64,000 nt of DNA. Origin: Schistocephalus solidus. Lineage: Eukaryota; Platyhelminthes; Cestoda; Diphyllobothriidea; Diphyllobothriidae. The notes under the pieces are model-generated. The model saw nothing but the letters and a program-made list of their open reading frames with translations, was not told the origin of the DNA and searched no databases. Shown here in pieces: positions 44,101 through 56,379 of the stretch. The translations under genes were made by a program, and so were the position numbers. Positions within the stretch are counted from its first letter, which is position 1, and the number at the start of each line of letters is the position of its first letter. The stretch spans positions 62,001-126,000 of the forward strand of contig WEDG01007483.1 of NCBI GenBank assembly GCA_017591395.1, given 5' to 3'.

Positions 44101-46128
44101 ATGACGACGTGGGATTCAAACCCAAGAAATTGGGAATTGAGTCGAAAGTTCTACAATTGACCCAGTGGCCGGTATTTTTGTCGGTAGCGATAGGGAATAT
44201 AATGGTAATGTGTGGCTCACCGATCTGCTTATGGAACATATAATATCAGTTGTGCCCTGGATCTCAATTTAGAGCACTCGCAGGTGGTCGCATGGCGACG
44301 TGTAGGATATGTTGATAAAAGTGGAACCGACAAAGACAAGGGGAGACCAGTGTGGCCGTTTCTGGCTTATTAGCTTTCATCAGCCTGCTACACCAATCTC
44401 AGGTATGGAAGAACTGGGACTCAAACCCAGGAAATTTGTGAGTAGAAAGCCCTACCATTGAGCCCCGGTTCCGTTATTTTGTCGGTTGCGAACGGGAATA
44501 TAATGGTAATGTGTGGCTCACCGATATGCTGAATGAACATGTATGCTCCATTTTGCCCTTTAGCTCAATTAAGAGCACTCGCAGGTGGTCGCATGGCGAC
44601 GTGTAGGATATGTTGATAAAGTGGAACCGACAAAAGACAAGGGGAGACCAGTGTAGCCGTTTCTGGCTTATTAGCTTTCATCAGCCTGCTATACCAATCT
44701 CAGGTATGGAAGAACTGGGACTCAAACCCATGAAATTTGTGAGTAGAAAGCCCTACCATTGAGCCCCGGTTCCGTTATTTTGTCGGTTGCGAACGGGAAT
44801 ATAATGGTAATGTGTGGCTCACCGATATGCTGAATGAACATGTATGCTCCATTTTGCCCTTTAGCTCAATTAAGAGCACTCGCAGGCGGTCGCATAACTA
44901 CATGTAGCATATTTTGATAAGGTGAAACAGACAAAGAAAAGGTAAACTGGTTTTGACATTTCTGGCTTATTAGCCGTCATCGGCCTGTCATACCCAATCT
45001 CACGTATGGACGAACTGGGATTTAAACCACTGAACTTTGTTTATTGAATCAAGCGATCTACCACAGATTCTCGGCCCGTTCTTTTGTCGGTTACGATCGG
45101 GAATATAATGATAAAGTGTGGCTCCGCGATCTGCTTAAGGAACCTGTATGTTCTGTTTTGCGATGGAGAACACTTTAGAACACTCGCTTGCAGCCTCATA
45201 ACGACGTGCAGCATATGTTGATAATGTCGAGCCGACAAAGATAATGGAGCCCAGAATGGCCATTCCTGGCTTAGTACCCGTCTTCAGCAAAGCATACCAA
45301 ATCCCATGTATGGACGAATTGGGATTCGAACACGAAAATATTGGTAATTGAGTCGAACCCTCTACCATTAGCCACAGACCCGTTGTTTGGTCAGAATCGA
45401 TTGAAAATAAAAATGATAGTGTGGCTCCCAGACCTGCTTAAGTAAAAATATGTTCCGTTGTGCGCTGGTGCAAACTTTTGTGCCCTTGCAGGCAGTCGCA
45501 TATTAATGTGTATCATATGCTGCTAATATGGAACTGACAAGAACAAGGGAAAACGGATTGACAATTTCTGGCTTATTAGCCGTCATCAGCCAGTTATACC
45601 CAATCCCACGTATAGATGAACTGGAATTCAAAGCCATGAACTTTGGTAATTGATTCAAAAGATCTAACATGGAGCATTCAGCCCAATTGATTTACCGGTT
45701 GCCATCAAGAACATAGTGATAATCTGTGCCACGCCGATCTGCTTAATGAAAAATGTATGTTCTGTTGCGCGCTGGAGCTCAAGTAAGAGCAGTTATCGCA
45801 GGTCGATCTTATGGCGACATGTAGCATATGTTGATAAGGTGGAGCCGACAAAGACAAGGAAGGCCGGAATGGCCCTTTCTGGCTTAATAGCCGTCATCAG
45901 TCAGTTTTACCCAATCCCAAGTATGCATGAACTCGGATTAAATAACCAGAAATTTGTTAATAGAGTCAATTTTTCTACCATAGAGACGCGGCACGTTGAT
46001 GTTAATCTGTGGCTCACCGATCTGCTTAAGGAACATGTATGTTGCGATGTTCGCTTGAGCTCAATTTAGAACCCTCACTTGCTGTACCATAGCGACAGGT
46101 AGAATTTGTTGATATCGTGGAACCGAGA
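41126..46128 (-). repeat. tRNA-derived satellite, higher-order repeat copy 1 (about 5003 bp, 17 units)
   Basis: B-box positions (variants of GGGATTCGAACCC on the plus strand) are at 41209, 41515, 41819, 42121, 42422, 42720, 43024, 43328, 43632, 43937, 44111, 44416, 44717, 45017, 45321, 45622 and 45935. That is a ~302-bp unit with one short step of 174 bp. Minus-strand unit order: tRNA-like head (TGGCTCAATGGTAGAGCG, GGTTCGAATCCC), CTGATGA hairpin GAAA motif, CTTGTCTTTGTCGGTTCC, GTCGCCATGCGAC dyad, GAGCTCC, GGAACATACATGTTCC dyad, GATCGCAACCGACAAAA. Neighbouring units differ visibly, but the whole set recurs 5003 bp further on. No protein is encoded; frames within it are repeat shadows. Confidence 0.93.
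43266..43334 (-). ncRNA. Hammerhead-like motif in the tRNA-derived repeat (best copy)
   Basis: Minus strand: UC (43331-43330), CCAGUU (43329-43324), a 23-nt loop, AACUGG (43300-43295), CUGAUGA (43294-43288), CGGCU-AAUA-AGCCG (43287-43274) and GAAA (43273-43270). Stem I has 6 bp, stem II 5 bp and all core boxes are present in type III order, but stem III would have only two base pairs. Most other units have one or more changes. Candidate only. Confidence 0.5.
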
Positions 46129-49100
46129 AAGACAAGGGAGACTGGAATGGCCATTTATGGCTTATTAGCAGTCACCAGCCAGATATAACCAATCTCAGCT
46201 AAAGTTGACCTGGGATTCGAACCCAGGAACTTTTGTAATTGAGTGGAAAGCACTAACATTGAGACCTGGGCCCATTATTTTGTCGGTTGCGATCGGGAAT
46301 ATAATGGAAATGTGTTGCTCACCGATCTCCGTAAGGATCATGTATGTTCCGTTGTGCTCTGGTGCTCACTTTTGTGCCCTCGCAGGCGGTCGCATAGCTA
46401 TTTGTAGCATATGTTGATTAGGTGGAACCGACAAAGACAATGGAGACCGGTGTGGCCATTTTTGGCTTATAAGCTATCATCAGCCATTTTTATACCCAAT
46501 CACATGTATGGATGAACTGCGATTTAAACACAGGAACTTTGGTAATTGAGTCAAACACTCTTACATAGAGCATTGGCCCGTTGATTTATCGGTTACTATG
46601 AGGAAAATGATCAGAATCTGTGCCTCGCCTATCTGCTTAAAAACATGTGTGTTCCGTTGCGCGCTAGAGCTCAATTTGTAACCCTCGTAGATGGTCGCAT
46701 AGTGACGTGTAGCATGTGTTGCTAAGGTGTAACCTGCAAAGACAAGGGAGACCGGAATGGCCATTTCTGACTTATTAGCAGTCACCAGCTAGTTATATCC
46801 AATCCCATGTATAGACGAACTGGGATTTGAAGCCAGCAAATTTGGTAATTGAGTGGAAAGCCCTTCCATTGAGCCCCACGCCCGTTATTTTGTCGGTTGC
46901 GATCGGAAAAATGGTAATGTGTGGCTCACTGATCTCCTTAAGGATCATGTTAGTTCCAGTGTGCCCTGGAGCTCAATTAAGAGCGCTCGCAGGCGGTCGC
47001 GTGGCGACATGTAGCATATGGTGATAAGTTGGAACCGACAAAGACAAGGGAAACCGTTGTGGCCATTCCTGGCTTATTTGCCGTCATCAGCCAGTTATAT
47101 CCAATCTCATGTATTGACGAACTGGGATTCGAACCTAGCAAATTTGGTATTTGAGTCAAACACTACCATAGATATTCAGCCCGTTGATTTATCGGTTGCC
47201 ATCGGGAATATGATGATAATGAATGCCTCGCCGCTCTGCTTAAGGAAAATGAATGTCCCGTTGTGCGCTGGAGCTCACTTTTGAACCCGTGATCGCGGTC
47301 GATTAGCGAAGTGTGTCATTTGTTGATAAGGTGGAACCCACAAAGACAAGGGAGACCGGAATGGCCATGTCTAGCTTATTAGCAGTCATCAGCCAGCAGT
47401 ACATAATCTCAAGTTTGACGACGTGGGATTAAAAACCCACGAATTTGTGAATTGAGTCAAAAGCTCTACAATTGAGCCAGTGGCCCGTTGTTTTTGTCTG
47501 TTGCTATCGGGAATATAATGATAATGTGTGGCTCACTGATCTGCTGAATGAACATGTATGTTCTTTTGTACACTGGAGCTCAATATATAGCCCTCATAGG
47601 CGCTCGCATGGTGACATGTAGATGATAAGGTGGAACCGACAAAGGCAAGGGAGACTGCTTTTGGCCATTTCTGGCATTTAAGACGTCATCAGCCAATTAT
47701 ACCCAATCCCATGTATAGACGAACTGCGATTCGAACCCAGCAAATTTTGTATTTGAATCAAACACTTTACCATAGAGACTCGGCCCGTTGATTTATCGAA
47801 TGATATCAAGAATATGGTGATAACCTGTGCCTCTCCGATCTGCTTAAAAAACATTCATGTTCTGTTGTGCGCTGGAGCTCAATTTATATCGGTCATAGTT
47901 GTTCGAAAAATGACGTGTAGGATGTGTTGATAAGGTGTAACCGACACAGACAAGGGAGACCAAAATGAAAATTTCGGGCTTATTAGCAGTCACCAGCCAG
48001 ATATACCCAATCTCAAGTAAAGATGACCTGGGACTCGATAGCAGGAACTTTGCTCATTGAGTGGATAGCCCTACCATTGAGCCCCGGGCCCGTTATTTTG
48101 TCGGTTGCGATCGGGAATATAATGGTAATATGTGGCTCACCGATCTGCTTAAGTAACATGTATGTTCCGTTGTGCCCTGGAGCTCAATTAAGAGCACTCA
48201 AAGGCGGTCGCATAGCGACTTGTAGCATATGTTGATAAGGAAAACCAACAAAGACAAGGGAGAACGGAATGGTCATTTCCGGCTTATTAGCCGTCATCAG
48301 CCAGTTATACCCAATCCCATGCATGGACGAACTGGGATTCGAACACAGTTGCTTTGGTAATTGAGTCAAACGCTCTAACATAGAGCATTGGCCCGCTGGT
48401 TTATCGGCTGCTATCAAGAATATGGGGACAAGCTGTGCCTCGCCATTCTGATTAAAAAACATGTATGTTCCTTTGCGCACTGGAGCTAAATTTATAGCCA
48501 TCGTAGATGGTCGCATGGCGACGCGTAGTATATGTTGATAAGTTGGAACCGACAAACACAAGGAAGACCGGTGTGCCATCTCTGGCTTATAAGCCATCAT
48601 CAGCCAGTTATACCCAATCCCATGTATAGACGAACTGGGATTAAAACCCAGGAACTTTGGTAATAAAGTAGAAAACCCTACCATTGAGCCCCGGGCCCGT
48701 TGTTTTGTCGGTTGAGATCGTGAATATAATGGTAATGTGTGGCTCACCGATCTGCTTAAGGAATATATATTTTCAATTGCGTGCTGGAGCTCAAGTAAGA
48801 GCACTAGCAGGCGGTCATATGGCGACATGTAACATATGTTGAAAATGTCGAGCCAACAAAGACAATGGAGCCCAGAATGGCCATTTATGGCTTATTATCC
48901 ATCATCAGGCAGTTAAACCCAATCCCAAGTACAGATGAGCTGGGATTAAACCCATGAAATTTAATAATTGAGTCAAACGCTCTAACAAAGACCATTGCCC
49001 GTTGCTGTACCGGTTGTTATCAAGAGTATGGTGATAATCTGTGCCCCGCCGATCTTCTTAAGGAAAATGTATGTTCCGTTGCGCCAGCTATACTCAATCT

Positions 49101-51131
49101 CAAGTATGACGACGTGGGATTCAAACCCAAGAAATTGGGAATTGAGTCGAAAGTTCTACAATTGACCCAGTGGCCGGTATTTTTGTCGGTAGCGATAGGG
49201 AATATAATGGTAATGTGTGGCTCACCGATCTGCTTATGGAACATATAATATCAGTTGTGCCCTGGATCTCAATTTAGAGCACTCGCAGGTGGTCGCATGG
49301 CGACGTGTAGGATATGTTGATAAAGTGGAACCGACAAAGACAAGGGAGACCAGTGTGGCCGTTTCTGGCTTATTAGCTTTCATCAGCCTGCTACACCAAT
49401 CTCAGGTATGGAAGAACTGGGACTCAAACCCAGGAAATTTGTGAGTAGAAAGCCCTACCATTGAGCCCCGGTTCCGTTATTTTGTCGGTTGCGAACGGGA
49501 ATATAATGGTAATGTGTGGCTCACCGATATGCTGAATGAACATGTATGCTCCATTTTGCCCTTTAGCTCAATTAAGAGCACTCGCAGGTGGTCGCATGGC
49601 GACGTGTAGGATATGTTGATAAAGTGGAACCGACAAAGACAAGGGAGACCAGTGTAGCCGTTTCTGGCTTATTAGCTTTCATCAGCCTGCTACACCAATC
49701 TCAGGTATGGAAGAACTGGGACTCAAACCCAGGAAATTTGTGAGTAGAAAGCCCTACCATTGAGCCCCGGTTCCGTTATTTTGTCGGTTGCGAACGGGAA
49801 TATAATGGTAATGTGTGGCTCACCGATATGCTGAATGAACATGTATGCTCCATTTTGCCCTTTAGCTCAATTAAGAGCACTCGCAGGCGGTCGCATAACT
49901 ACATGTAGCATATTTTGATAAGGTGAAACAGACAAAGAAAAGGTAAACTGGTTTTGACATTTCTGGCTTATTAGCCGTCATCGGCCTGTCATACCCAATC
50001 TCACGTATGGACGAACTGGGATTTAAACCACTGAACTTTGTTTATTGAATCAAGCGATCTACCACAGATTCTCGGCCCGTTCTTTTGTCGGTTACGATCG
50101 GGAATATAATGATAAAGTGTGGCTCCGCGATCTGCTTAAGGAACCTGTATGTTCTGTTTTGCGATGGAGAACACTTTAGAACACTCGCTTGCAGCCTCAT
50201 AACGACGTGCAGCATATGTTGATAATGTCGAGCCGACAAAGATAATGGAGCCCAGAATGGCCATTCCTGGCTTAGTACCCGTCTTCAGCAAAGCATACCA
50301 AATCCCATGTATGGACGAATTGGGATTCGAACACGAAAATATTGGTAATTGAGTCGAACCCTCTACCATTGAGCCACAGACCCGTTGTTTTGTCAGAATC
50401 GATTGAAAATAAAAATGATAGTGTGGCTCCCAGACCTGCTTAAGTAAAAATATGTTCCGTTGTGCGCTGGTGCAAACTTTTGTGCCCTTGCAGGCAGTCG
50501 CATATTAATGTGTATCATATGCTGCTAATATGGAACTGACAAGAACAAGGGAAAACGGATTGACAATTTCTGGCTTATTAGCCGTCATCAGCCAGTTATA
50601 CCCAATCCCACGTATAGATGAACTGGAATTCAAAGCCATGAACTTTGGTAATTGATTCAAAAGATCTAACATGGAGCATTGCTAATTGATTTACCGGTTG
50701 CTATCAAGAACATAGTGATAATCTGTGCCACGCCGATCTGCTTAATGAAAATGTATGTTCTGTTGCGCGCTGGAGCTCAAGTAAGAGCAGTTGCAGGCTA
50801 TCTTATGGCGACATGTAGCATATGTTGATAAGGTGGAGCCGACAAAGACAAGGAAGGCCGGAATGGCCCTTTCTGGCTTAATAGCCGTCATCAGTCAGTT
50901 ATACCCAATCCCAAGTATGCATGAACTCGGATTAAATAACCAGAAATTTGTTAATAGAGTCAATTTTTCTACCATAGAGACGCGGCACGTTGATGTTAAT
51001 CTGTGGCTCACCGATCTGCTTAAGGAACATGTATGTTGCGATGTTCGCTTGAGCTCAATTTAGAACCCTCACTTGCTGTACCATAGCGACAGGTAGAATT
51101 TGTTGATATCATGGAACCGAGAAAGACAAGG
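46129..51131 (-). repeat. tRNA-derived satellite, higher-order repeat copy 2
   Basis: Near-identical to 41126-46128 at an offset of 5001-5006 bp, including the 174-bp short step (48943 to 49117 region) and the nearly duplicated units around 49300-49890. Differences are scattered single bases and small indels, for example 43268 against 48272 (GGCC against GGTC) and 45785-45815 against 50788-50812. Confidence 0.93.
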
Positions 51132-51795
51132 GAGACTGGAATGGCCATTTATGGCTCAATAGCCGTAATCAGCCAGCTATACCCAATCTCAAGTATGTAC
51201 GACCTGGGATTCGAGTTCACGAACTTTGGAAATTTAGTCAAAATGTCACCACGTGAGCCACGGGCCCGTTGTTTTGTCGGTTGCGATCGGATATAAAATG
51301 GAAATGTGAGTCTCACCGACTTGTTTAAGGAACATGTATGTTCCGATGTACCCTGGAGCTCAATTAAGAGCACTCGCTGGCGGTCGAATAAATACGTGTT
51401 GCATATGTTGATATGGTGGAACTGACAAAGACAAGGGAGAACGGTGTGGCCCTTTCTGACTTTTGAGCCGTCATTAGCCAGCTTTACCTAATCCCATGTA
51501 TGGATTTACTAGGATTTGAACCCAGGAACTTTGGTAATTGAGTCAAACGCTTTACTATTGAGACACGAGTTCGTTGTTTTGTCGGTCGCAATCGGGAAAT
51601 CAATGGTACAATGTGCCTCACTGATCAGCCGGAGGAACATGAATGTTCCATTGTGCCCTGGAGCTCAATTTAGAGCCCTCGCCGGCAGTCGTATAGCAAA
51701 GTGCAGCATATGCTGATAAGGTGGAACCGACAAAGTCAAGGGAGGCCGGTAAGGCCATCTCTGACTGGTTAGCAGTCATCAGCCAGCTATACCCT
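51132..51795 (-). repeat. End of the tRNA-derived satellite array, two further units
   Basis: B-box complements at 51206 and 51512. These units differ from those after copy 1 of the 5-kb block, so they lie outside the duplication. The array ends inside a unit after CAGCCAGCTATACCC. Confidence 0.88.
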
Positions 51796-52333
51796 GTGAA
51801 ACTGAACGGGTACCACGCGGTTTGAATTTTCAAGAAGCAAGAAGACTGATTTTAATCGAGTCTTTGCACTGAAACAAACAGTCCACAGACATTGATTGAT
51901 TCACAGTATTGAATCAATTAATTGAATCTTCCATCCAGTTGCCTTCGGAACCCTCATTATTTGACCAGGAGAGGTCTCCAAATCGAGCACCCTGCCAAAA
52001 ATCTTTGCTTGGCCTACACAACCTACCAGTCCAATCTAGTCTCATCAGGGTTTCTGAAGACTATCTACAAAACAGGCTGAGTGGTTCATTATCCATATTC
52101 TGTCTAACTGATTGTGAAATGTATATCGAGTAACTCGTTATAACAAATACTTCCAAAACCTACCACTAGCAGACGTAATTAAGTACGTTTAGAGGGCTTT
52201 AATTAATTTGCAAAAAAGACGGAGTAGATAATTTATATACTGCTTGTGTAAAACCGCTGGTAGTGTAACCTAAACCTAAACATAGCCACTCCTTAGTTCG
52301 TAAGTCACCACACAAGAATTCAAAAAGTAAAGC
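51796..52333. other. Intergenic spacer before LINE copy I
   Basis: No recognised gene. It may include the 5' UTR of LINE I. Confidence 0.35.
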
Positions 52334-52400
52334 CGCAAGCCGGGATTTAGCCCGCGACCACCAATGCAATGGTGACGCTCGTTAACCACTCGACCGTCTC
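52334..52400 (-). other. tRNA-like sequence antisense to LINE copy I
   Basis: Minus strand: GACGGTCGAGTGGTTAACG (A-box-like) followed by GGGCTAAATCCCGGC (B-box-like). Third case in this window of an antisense tRNA-like stretch at a LINE 5' end. Confidence 0.45.
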
Positions 52401-53390
52401 ATCATGGCGGCGGGCGCTCTCTCAAATTAATATTCACGCTATTGACGGCACTGCCATTTGTGGTGGCTGTCAGAAACTGTCCATGAAGCTAAACCAGCTC
52501 GAGGATGAGTTAAGAAAAATAAAATCTGCATTAAAAGGCACCTCTAATGCAGTAGATGTCACTCAGGAGTCCACTGAGCGACTTATCAGGAGCAAAACCA
52601 TTAATACTCAATCAAAGGGTATTAAAGGGGCAGCTGCCACGGCAACCGCACAACAAGTAGCAATGGCGCAGGACAAAACAGTCCGCCTGAAACAAAAAAG
52701 CCTTCTAAAACGCAAATCTGGGCAATGTTAATGGGCAACCGACTTCGAGAGATGCCTAAAAAAAAGCTCGAACAAGGGGCTTCGACCATTGCCTTGCGAT
52801 TCAAAATCGTCGAAGCCGTGGACTTCACCGAAACCATAAAAACCAGATCAAAGCCAACATATATCCAATCAGCATCTGCTCCATCATAACCAGTGCGCAA
52901 CGTGAAACCTTCCCACCAGATAGTGGGAGACAGCACCGTAAGTACAAAAAATGCCACTGACAGCAAAAAGGTTTCATAATACAGGGACTACCTGAATCAA
53001 CAGCTACAACTCCAGTAGACCAATATTCCGAAGACATAAACCACTTTCATGAACTTTTGAACAATATGCTGGAACCAAATACACCGATTGAACTAGAAAA
53101 AGCCTTTCACCTTGGAAAACGGCCCAGAGAGCCAATTTGAATCAACACGTCCTAGGCCTCTAAAAGTTATCTTGACCAGTAGCCATGAAGCCAGTCTCAT
53201 TCTGTCTAGGCACTTTAATTTTAAAAACTCAAACCCTGGAGTTTTTTAAACAGGATTTATCACCAGCGGAGTGGAAAAAACGCCATCAACTTGTCATCGA
53301 ACTGAGATGGCGGCTCAGTGAAGGGGAAACAAATTTGGTTATTTACAACAACCAAGTGATCCATCGTTCATTGTTCTCCCCCTGAAGAGG
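52401..53390 (+). pseudogene. LINE I ORF1 (broken)
   Basis: The first frame (52369-52731) starts with a zinc-finger-like CGGCQK and a heptad-rich KLSMKLNQLEDELRKIKSAL coiled coil. An RRM-like part follows in shifted frames: GLPESTATTPVDQYSEDIN, HFHELLNNMLEPNTPIELEK and AFHLGKRPRE near 52980-53130, then RPLKVI, and TLEFFKQDLSPAEWKKRHQL near 53235. Domain order equals that of E1 and G. ORF1 proteins bind the LINE RNA. Confidence 0.7.
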
Positions 53391-53480
53391 CCCGTTCCGG
53401 ATAACCACACTGTCAGCCCAGTAAACGGGGGCTCGCACCCGACCGTAAGCACTTCCCGGGCAAACCGAAAACTAAAATGC

Positions 53481-54130
53481 ATGTACACAAATGCACAGAG
53501 TATGCTATCGAAGCTTGACGAGCTTAAGATTCATGTCTGCGATCTATCTCCTGATATAATTTCCCCGACAGCAACTTGGTTGTCCCAACGTGTGGACGAC
53601 CGGGAGGTATCTATGGTTGGCTACCAACTTTTTAGAAAAGACACGAAAGAGCGTCAAGGAGGTGTCGTACTCGCATTTGTAAAAAGTTAACTTACAGTTT
53701 CAGATAAAACTTATTAACTGGCGTCTACTTCCGAGGCGATATGGCTATCCATAAAAGTGCCATGTTTATCAAGTCTAGATGTCCTGACAGTCTACCGTCC
53801 ACCAAGAAGAGACCCCGTAGTCGATGCTTACCTGCTAGAGGAGCTTTAAAAGATTGCTACACTGTTGAATATCATTATCATTGGTGACTTCAATGCACCT
53901 CACATCGACTGGAGCTCGGCCTGCGCACAAAGTTCTGATCTAGCCTTTGACGGTTGCCTTTTGAGCACGACGCTAAAGCTACTTCTCACACAGTATGTCA
54001 CTTTTCCAACAAGGGTTTGCGAAGGACAACAAGCCAATTGCCTGGACCTAGTTCTCACGAAGTCGCAGGACAGCATCGACGAAGTGTCATGTCTACCGCT
54101 GCTAGGTAAAAGTGAGCACGTGGTACTGCG
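53481..54130 (+). pseudogene. LINE I endonuclease, catalytic residues altered
   Basis: MYTNAQSMLSKLDELKIHV, then DIISPTATWLS, where the expected TET shows Ala in place of the metal-binding Glu. GYQLFRKDTKERQGGVVLAF follows. After a frameshift and a stop (53690-53865) come IIIGDFNAPHIDW (Asp/Asn present), FPTRVCEGQQANCLDLVLTK, and LGKSEHVVLRWEYSLF, with SEH in place of SDH. Two of the key residues are therefore lost; nicking activity is unlikely. Confidence 0.8.
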
Positions 54131-54647
54131 ATGGGAGTACTCACTATTTTCTATACCAGAAAGACCCACAACGGTCAGAAGGAATATGTGGCAGGGCAAT
54201 TTCGGTGGAATGAGGGCCGAACTCACGCGCACTCAGTGGGAACCTTTATTCATTGGAAACATGACCGAGGACTGGGAAACGTTCCGGGACATACTGCACA
54301 GACTCATCGAAAATCACTGTCCGATTTTGAGAAAAAGGTTAACGAACAGGCCGCGATGGCTTACACAGGCCTTAAAAATCGAAGTTAACAAAAAGCGGAG
54401 ATTGTGGAAAAACGCTTACGGACGGAACTTCTGCATCTCTAAATGCATACAAAAAAAGCAGAGAAATCGGGTTAAGGGCCTAATTGTTAGAACAAGACAG
54501 GATTTCGAAGTGGACCTGCTGAACCGGGCCATCATGAACCCGCAAATGTTTTACGGTTACCTCAGGCAGAATACACAGAACAAGGATCCGATTACCCTGC
54601 TGAGGACCGCCGAGGGTATAGACCTTACTGAAGACTGCAAAGGCTGA
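53865..54647 (+). pseudogene. LINE I endonuclease C-part and linker, 260-codon frame
   Basis: A long open frame from IIIGDFNAPHIDW to a stop at 54645. After the endonuclease it contains the CR1 linker RNMWQGNFGGMRAELTRTQW, DILHRLIENHCPILRKR, NRPRWLTQALKIEVNKKRRL and NPQMFYGYLRQNTQNKDP. This segment is diagnostic of flatworm CR1 LINEs and lets the fragments at 8470 and 12300 be aligned. Confidence 0.75.
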
Positions 54648-54724
54648 TCATCTTTTCGGAATTTTTTTCCGGTCTGTTTTTCACAAAGGAAACGAGATAC
54701 GATTACCCTACCGATGGCTTCGAA

Positions 54725-55720
54725 ATGGCTACAATAGTCGAGACTGTTCATTTCACCGGGACTATTGTCCTCAAGGAACTTTTGGGGCTAAAGGAATCTA
54801 AGTCACCGGGTCCCGATGAAGTACCTATAAAGCTGTTGAAAGAGCTGGCAAGAGAACTGGCAAAATCACTCTCTACGCTTTTCCAAACATCCTCCAGACC
54901 GGAAGTCTACCATTTGACTGGAAATCCGCATGGATTACGCCGCTCTATAAGGGTGAAAACCGGGTCTCTGCAAACAATTATCGACCGGTCAGCCTAACTT
55001 CAGTTTGCTGCAAAATCATGGAAAAATAATTAAGCAACAACCAATGCAGTTCCTAGAACATAACCAACTGCTTTCCAAGGTCCATCACGGTTTCCGTAGA
55101 GGCAGGTCCTGCGTCACAAATTTGCTCTACTGTTTAGAACTTTGGACTGAGGCGGTCGATAGAGGAAATACGGTGCACGCAGTCTATATCGAATTCAAAA
55201 AGGCTTTTGATAGCGTGCCGCACCACCGCCTTCTTTATAAACTCAATCGCATAGGAGTAAGAGGTAGACTACTGACATGGATAGAAAACTACTTAACTGG
55301 CCACTCACAAACTGTCCATATCAGCGACAAATAGTCGACCAAGGTTGAGGTTCAGAGTGGTGTTCCCCAAGGCTCTGTTCTCGGCCATATTTTGTTCATT
55401 GTCTACATCAACGATTTTGCAAAAGAACTGGACTGCGATATTGCCATGTTTGCCCATGACCTCAAACTTTGGCGTGTCATTCAAACTGTGGCTGAAGAAG
55501 AGAACTTGCAGGCAAACTTAAATCGACTCCAGAAATGGTCGAATGACTGGCTCTTGCCGTTTAATGAGAGCAAGTGCAACATCATACGAGTCGGGAAAAG
55601 CGATCCTTTGAACCGTACGGTTTACTGTCTACATGGCATTCCATTGAAGGAAGTGGATGCCCAAAAGGACCTGGGAGTCTGGATCACGCCATCGCTTAAA
55701 CCCTCCTACATTGCGCAAAG
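54725..55720 (+). pseudogene. LINE I reverse transcriptase, catalytic aspartates replaced
   Basis: KESKSPGPDEVPIKLLKELA (region 0), FDWKSAWITPLYKGENRVSA (frame 3, ~54910-54970), HHGFRRGRSCVTNLLYCLEL, then AVYIEFKKAFDSVPHHRLL, where motif A has Glu for the first Asp. A stop at 55332 replaces the codon after SDK. VQSGVPQGSVLGHILF and IAMFAHDLKLWRV follow, with FAHD for FADD. NESKCNIIRVG and EVDAQKDLGVWITPSLK follow. At least two catalytic metal ligands are changed. Confidence 0.85.
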
Positions 55721-55735
55721 GTAGCGAAGTTCGTC

Positions 55736-56268
55736 ATGTTGATTCTGTACCTCGTTAAACGAGCTTTTGCAGCCTTCACTACCAACTGCTTCGCTAAAGT
55801 CTTCGGAACATTCTTGTGGCCGCAGTTGGAGTCCGCTACCCAAGCTTGGAGACCCTGGGCGGTGAAGGACATTAACATCCTCGAAAAGGTCCAAAGGCGA
55901 GCAACCAAACTTGTCCTTGGACAGGGCTCACAGCCTTATGAAACACGGCTGTTGAATCTCAATCTCTTTCCCTTGCGCTATAGACAGCTTCGGGGAGACC
56001 TGATACTAACATTCCGCATTCTACGCGTCCAGGACTGTTGTCTCGTCCCAGGTGATTTCTTCGAGTTAGCAACAACAACGAACTTGAGAGTTCATCCTCT
56101 CAAATTACGTGTGACTCGAGCAAGGCTAGACAATCGGAAGTAATTCTTCTCCAAAAGAGTAGTCGAAGCTTAGAATAATCTTCCTCTGGATGTTGTTATG
56201 TCGGACTCCTTGGAGGTTTTTAAGCGAAAGTTAGATCGATATAATGGTGCGAGCTACAACACGAACTG
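55736..56268 (+). pseudogene. LINE I C-terminal domain
   Basis: YLVKRAFAAFTTNCFAKVFG, LESATQAWRPWAVKDINILE, KVQRRATKLVLGQGSQPYET, YRQLRGDLILTFRILRVQDC, DFFELATTTNLRVHPLKLRV. After a stop (56141) comes SLEVFKRKLDRY to the end near 56268. This region follows the RT in CR1 elements; its function is not established. Confidence 0.8.
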
Positions 56269-56379
56269 AAAGATGCTAGAGTGACGTCAGAAAATAAGGT
56301 ATTTAGGATACTATTAGCTATATTTGAGTAACATTTCTTTATGTTTATTATTTTCGTTCGAGGGCTTGCACTCTCCTAT

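Noticed and set aside
41202..51716. Many 60-214-codon frames on both strands recurring every 5003 bp
   Set aside because: They are shadows of the tRNA-derived satellite; frames end at unit-specific indels and the noncoding landmarks explain them.
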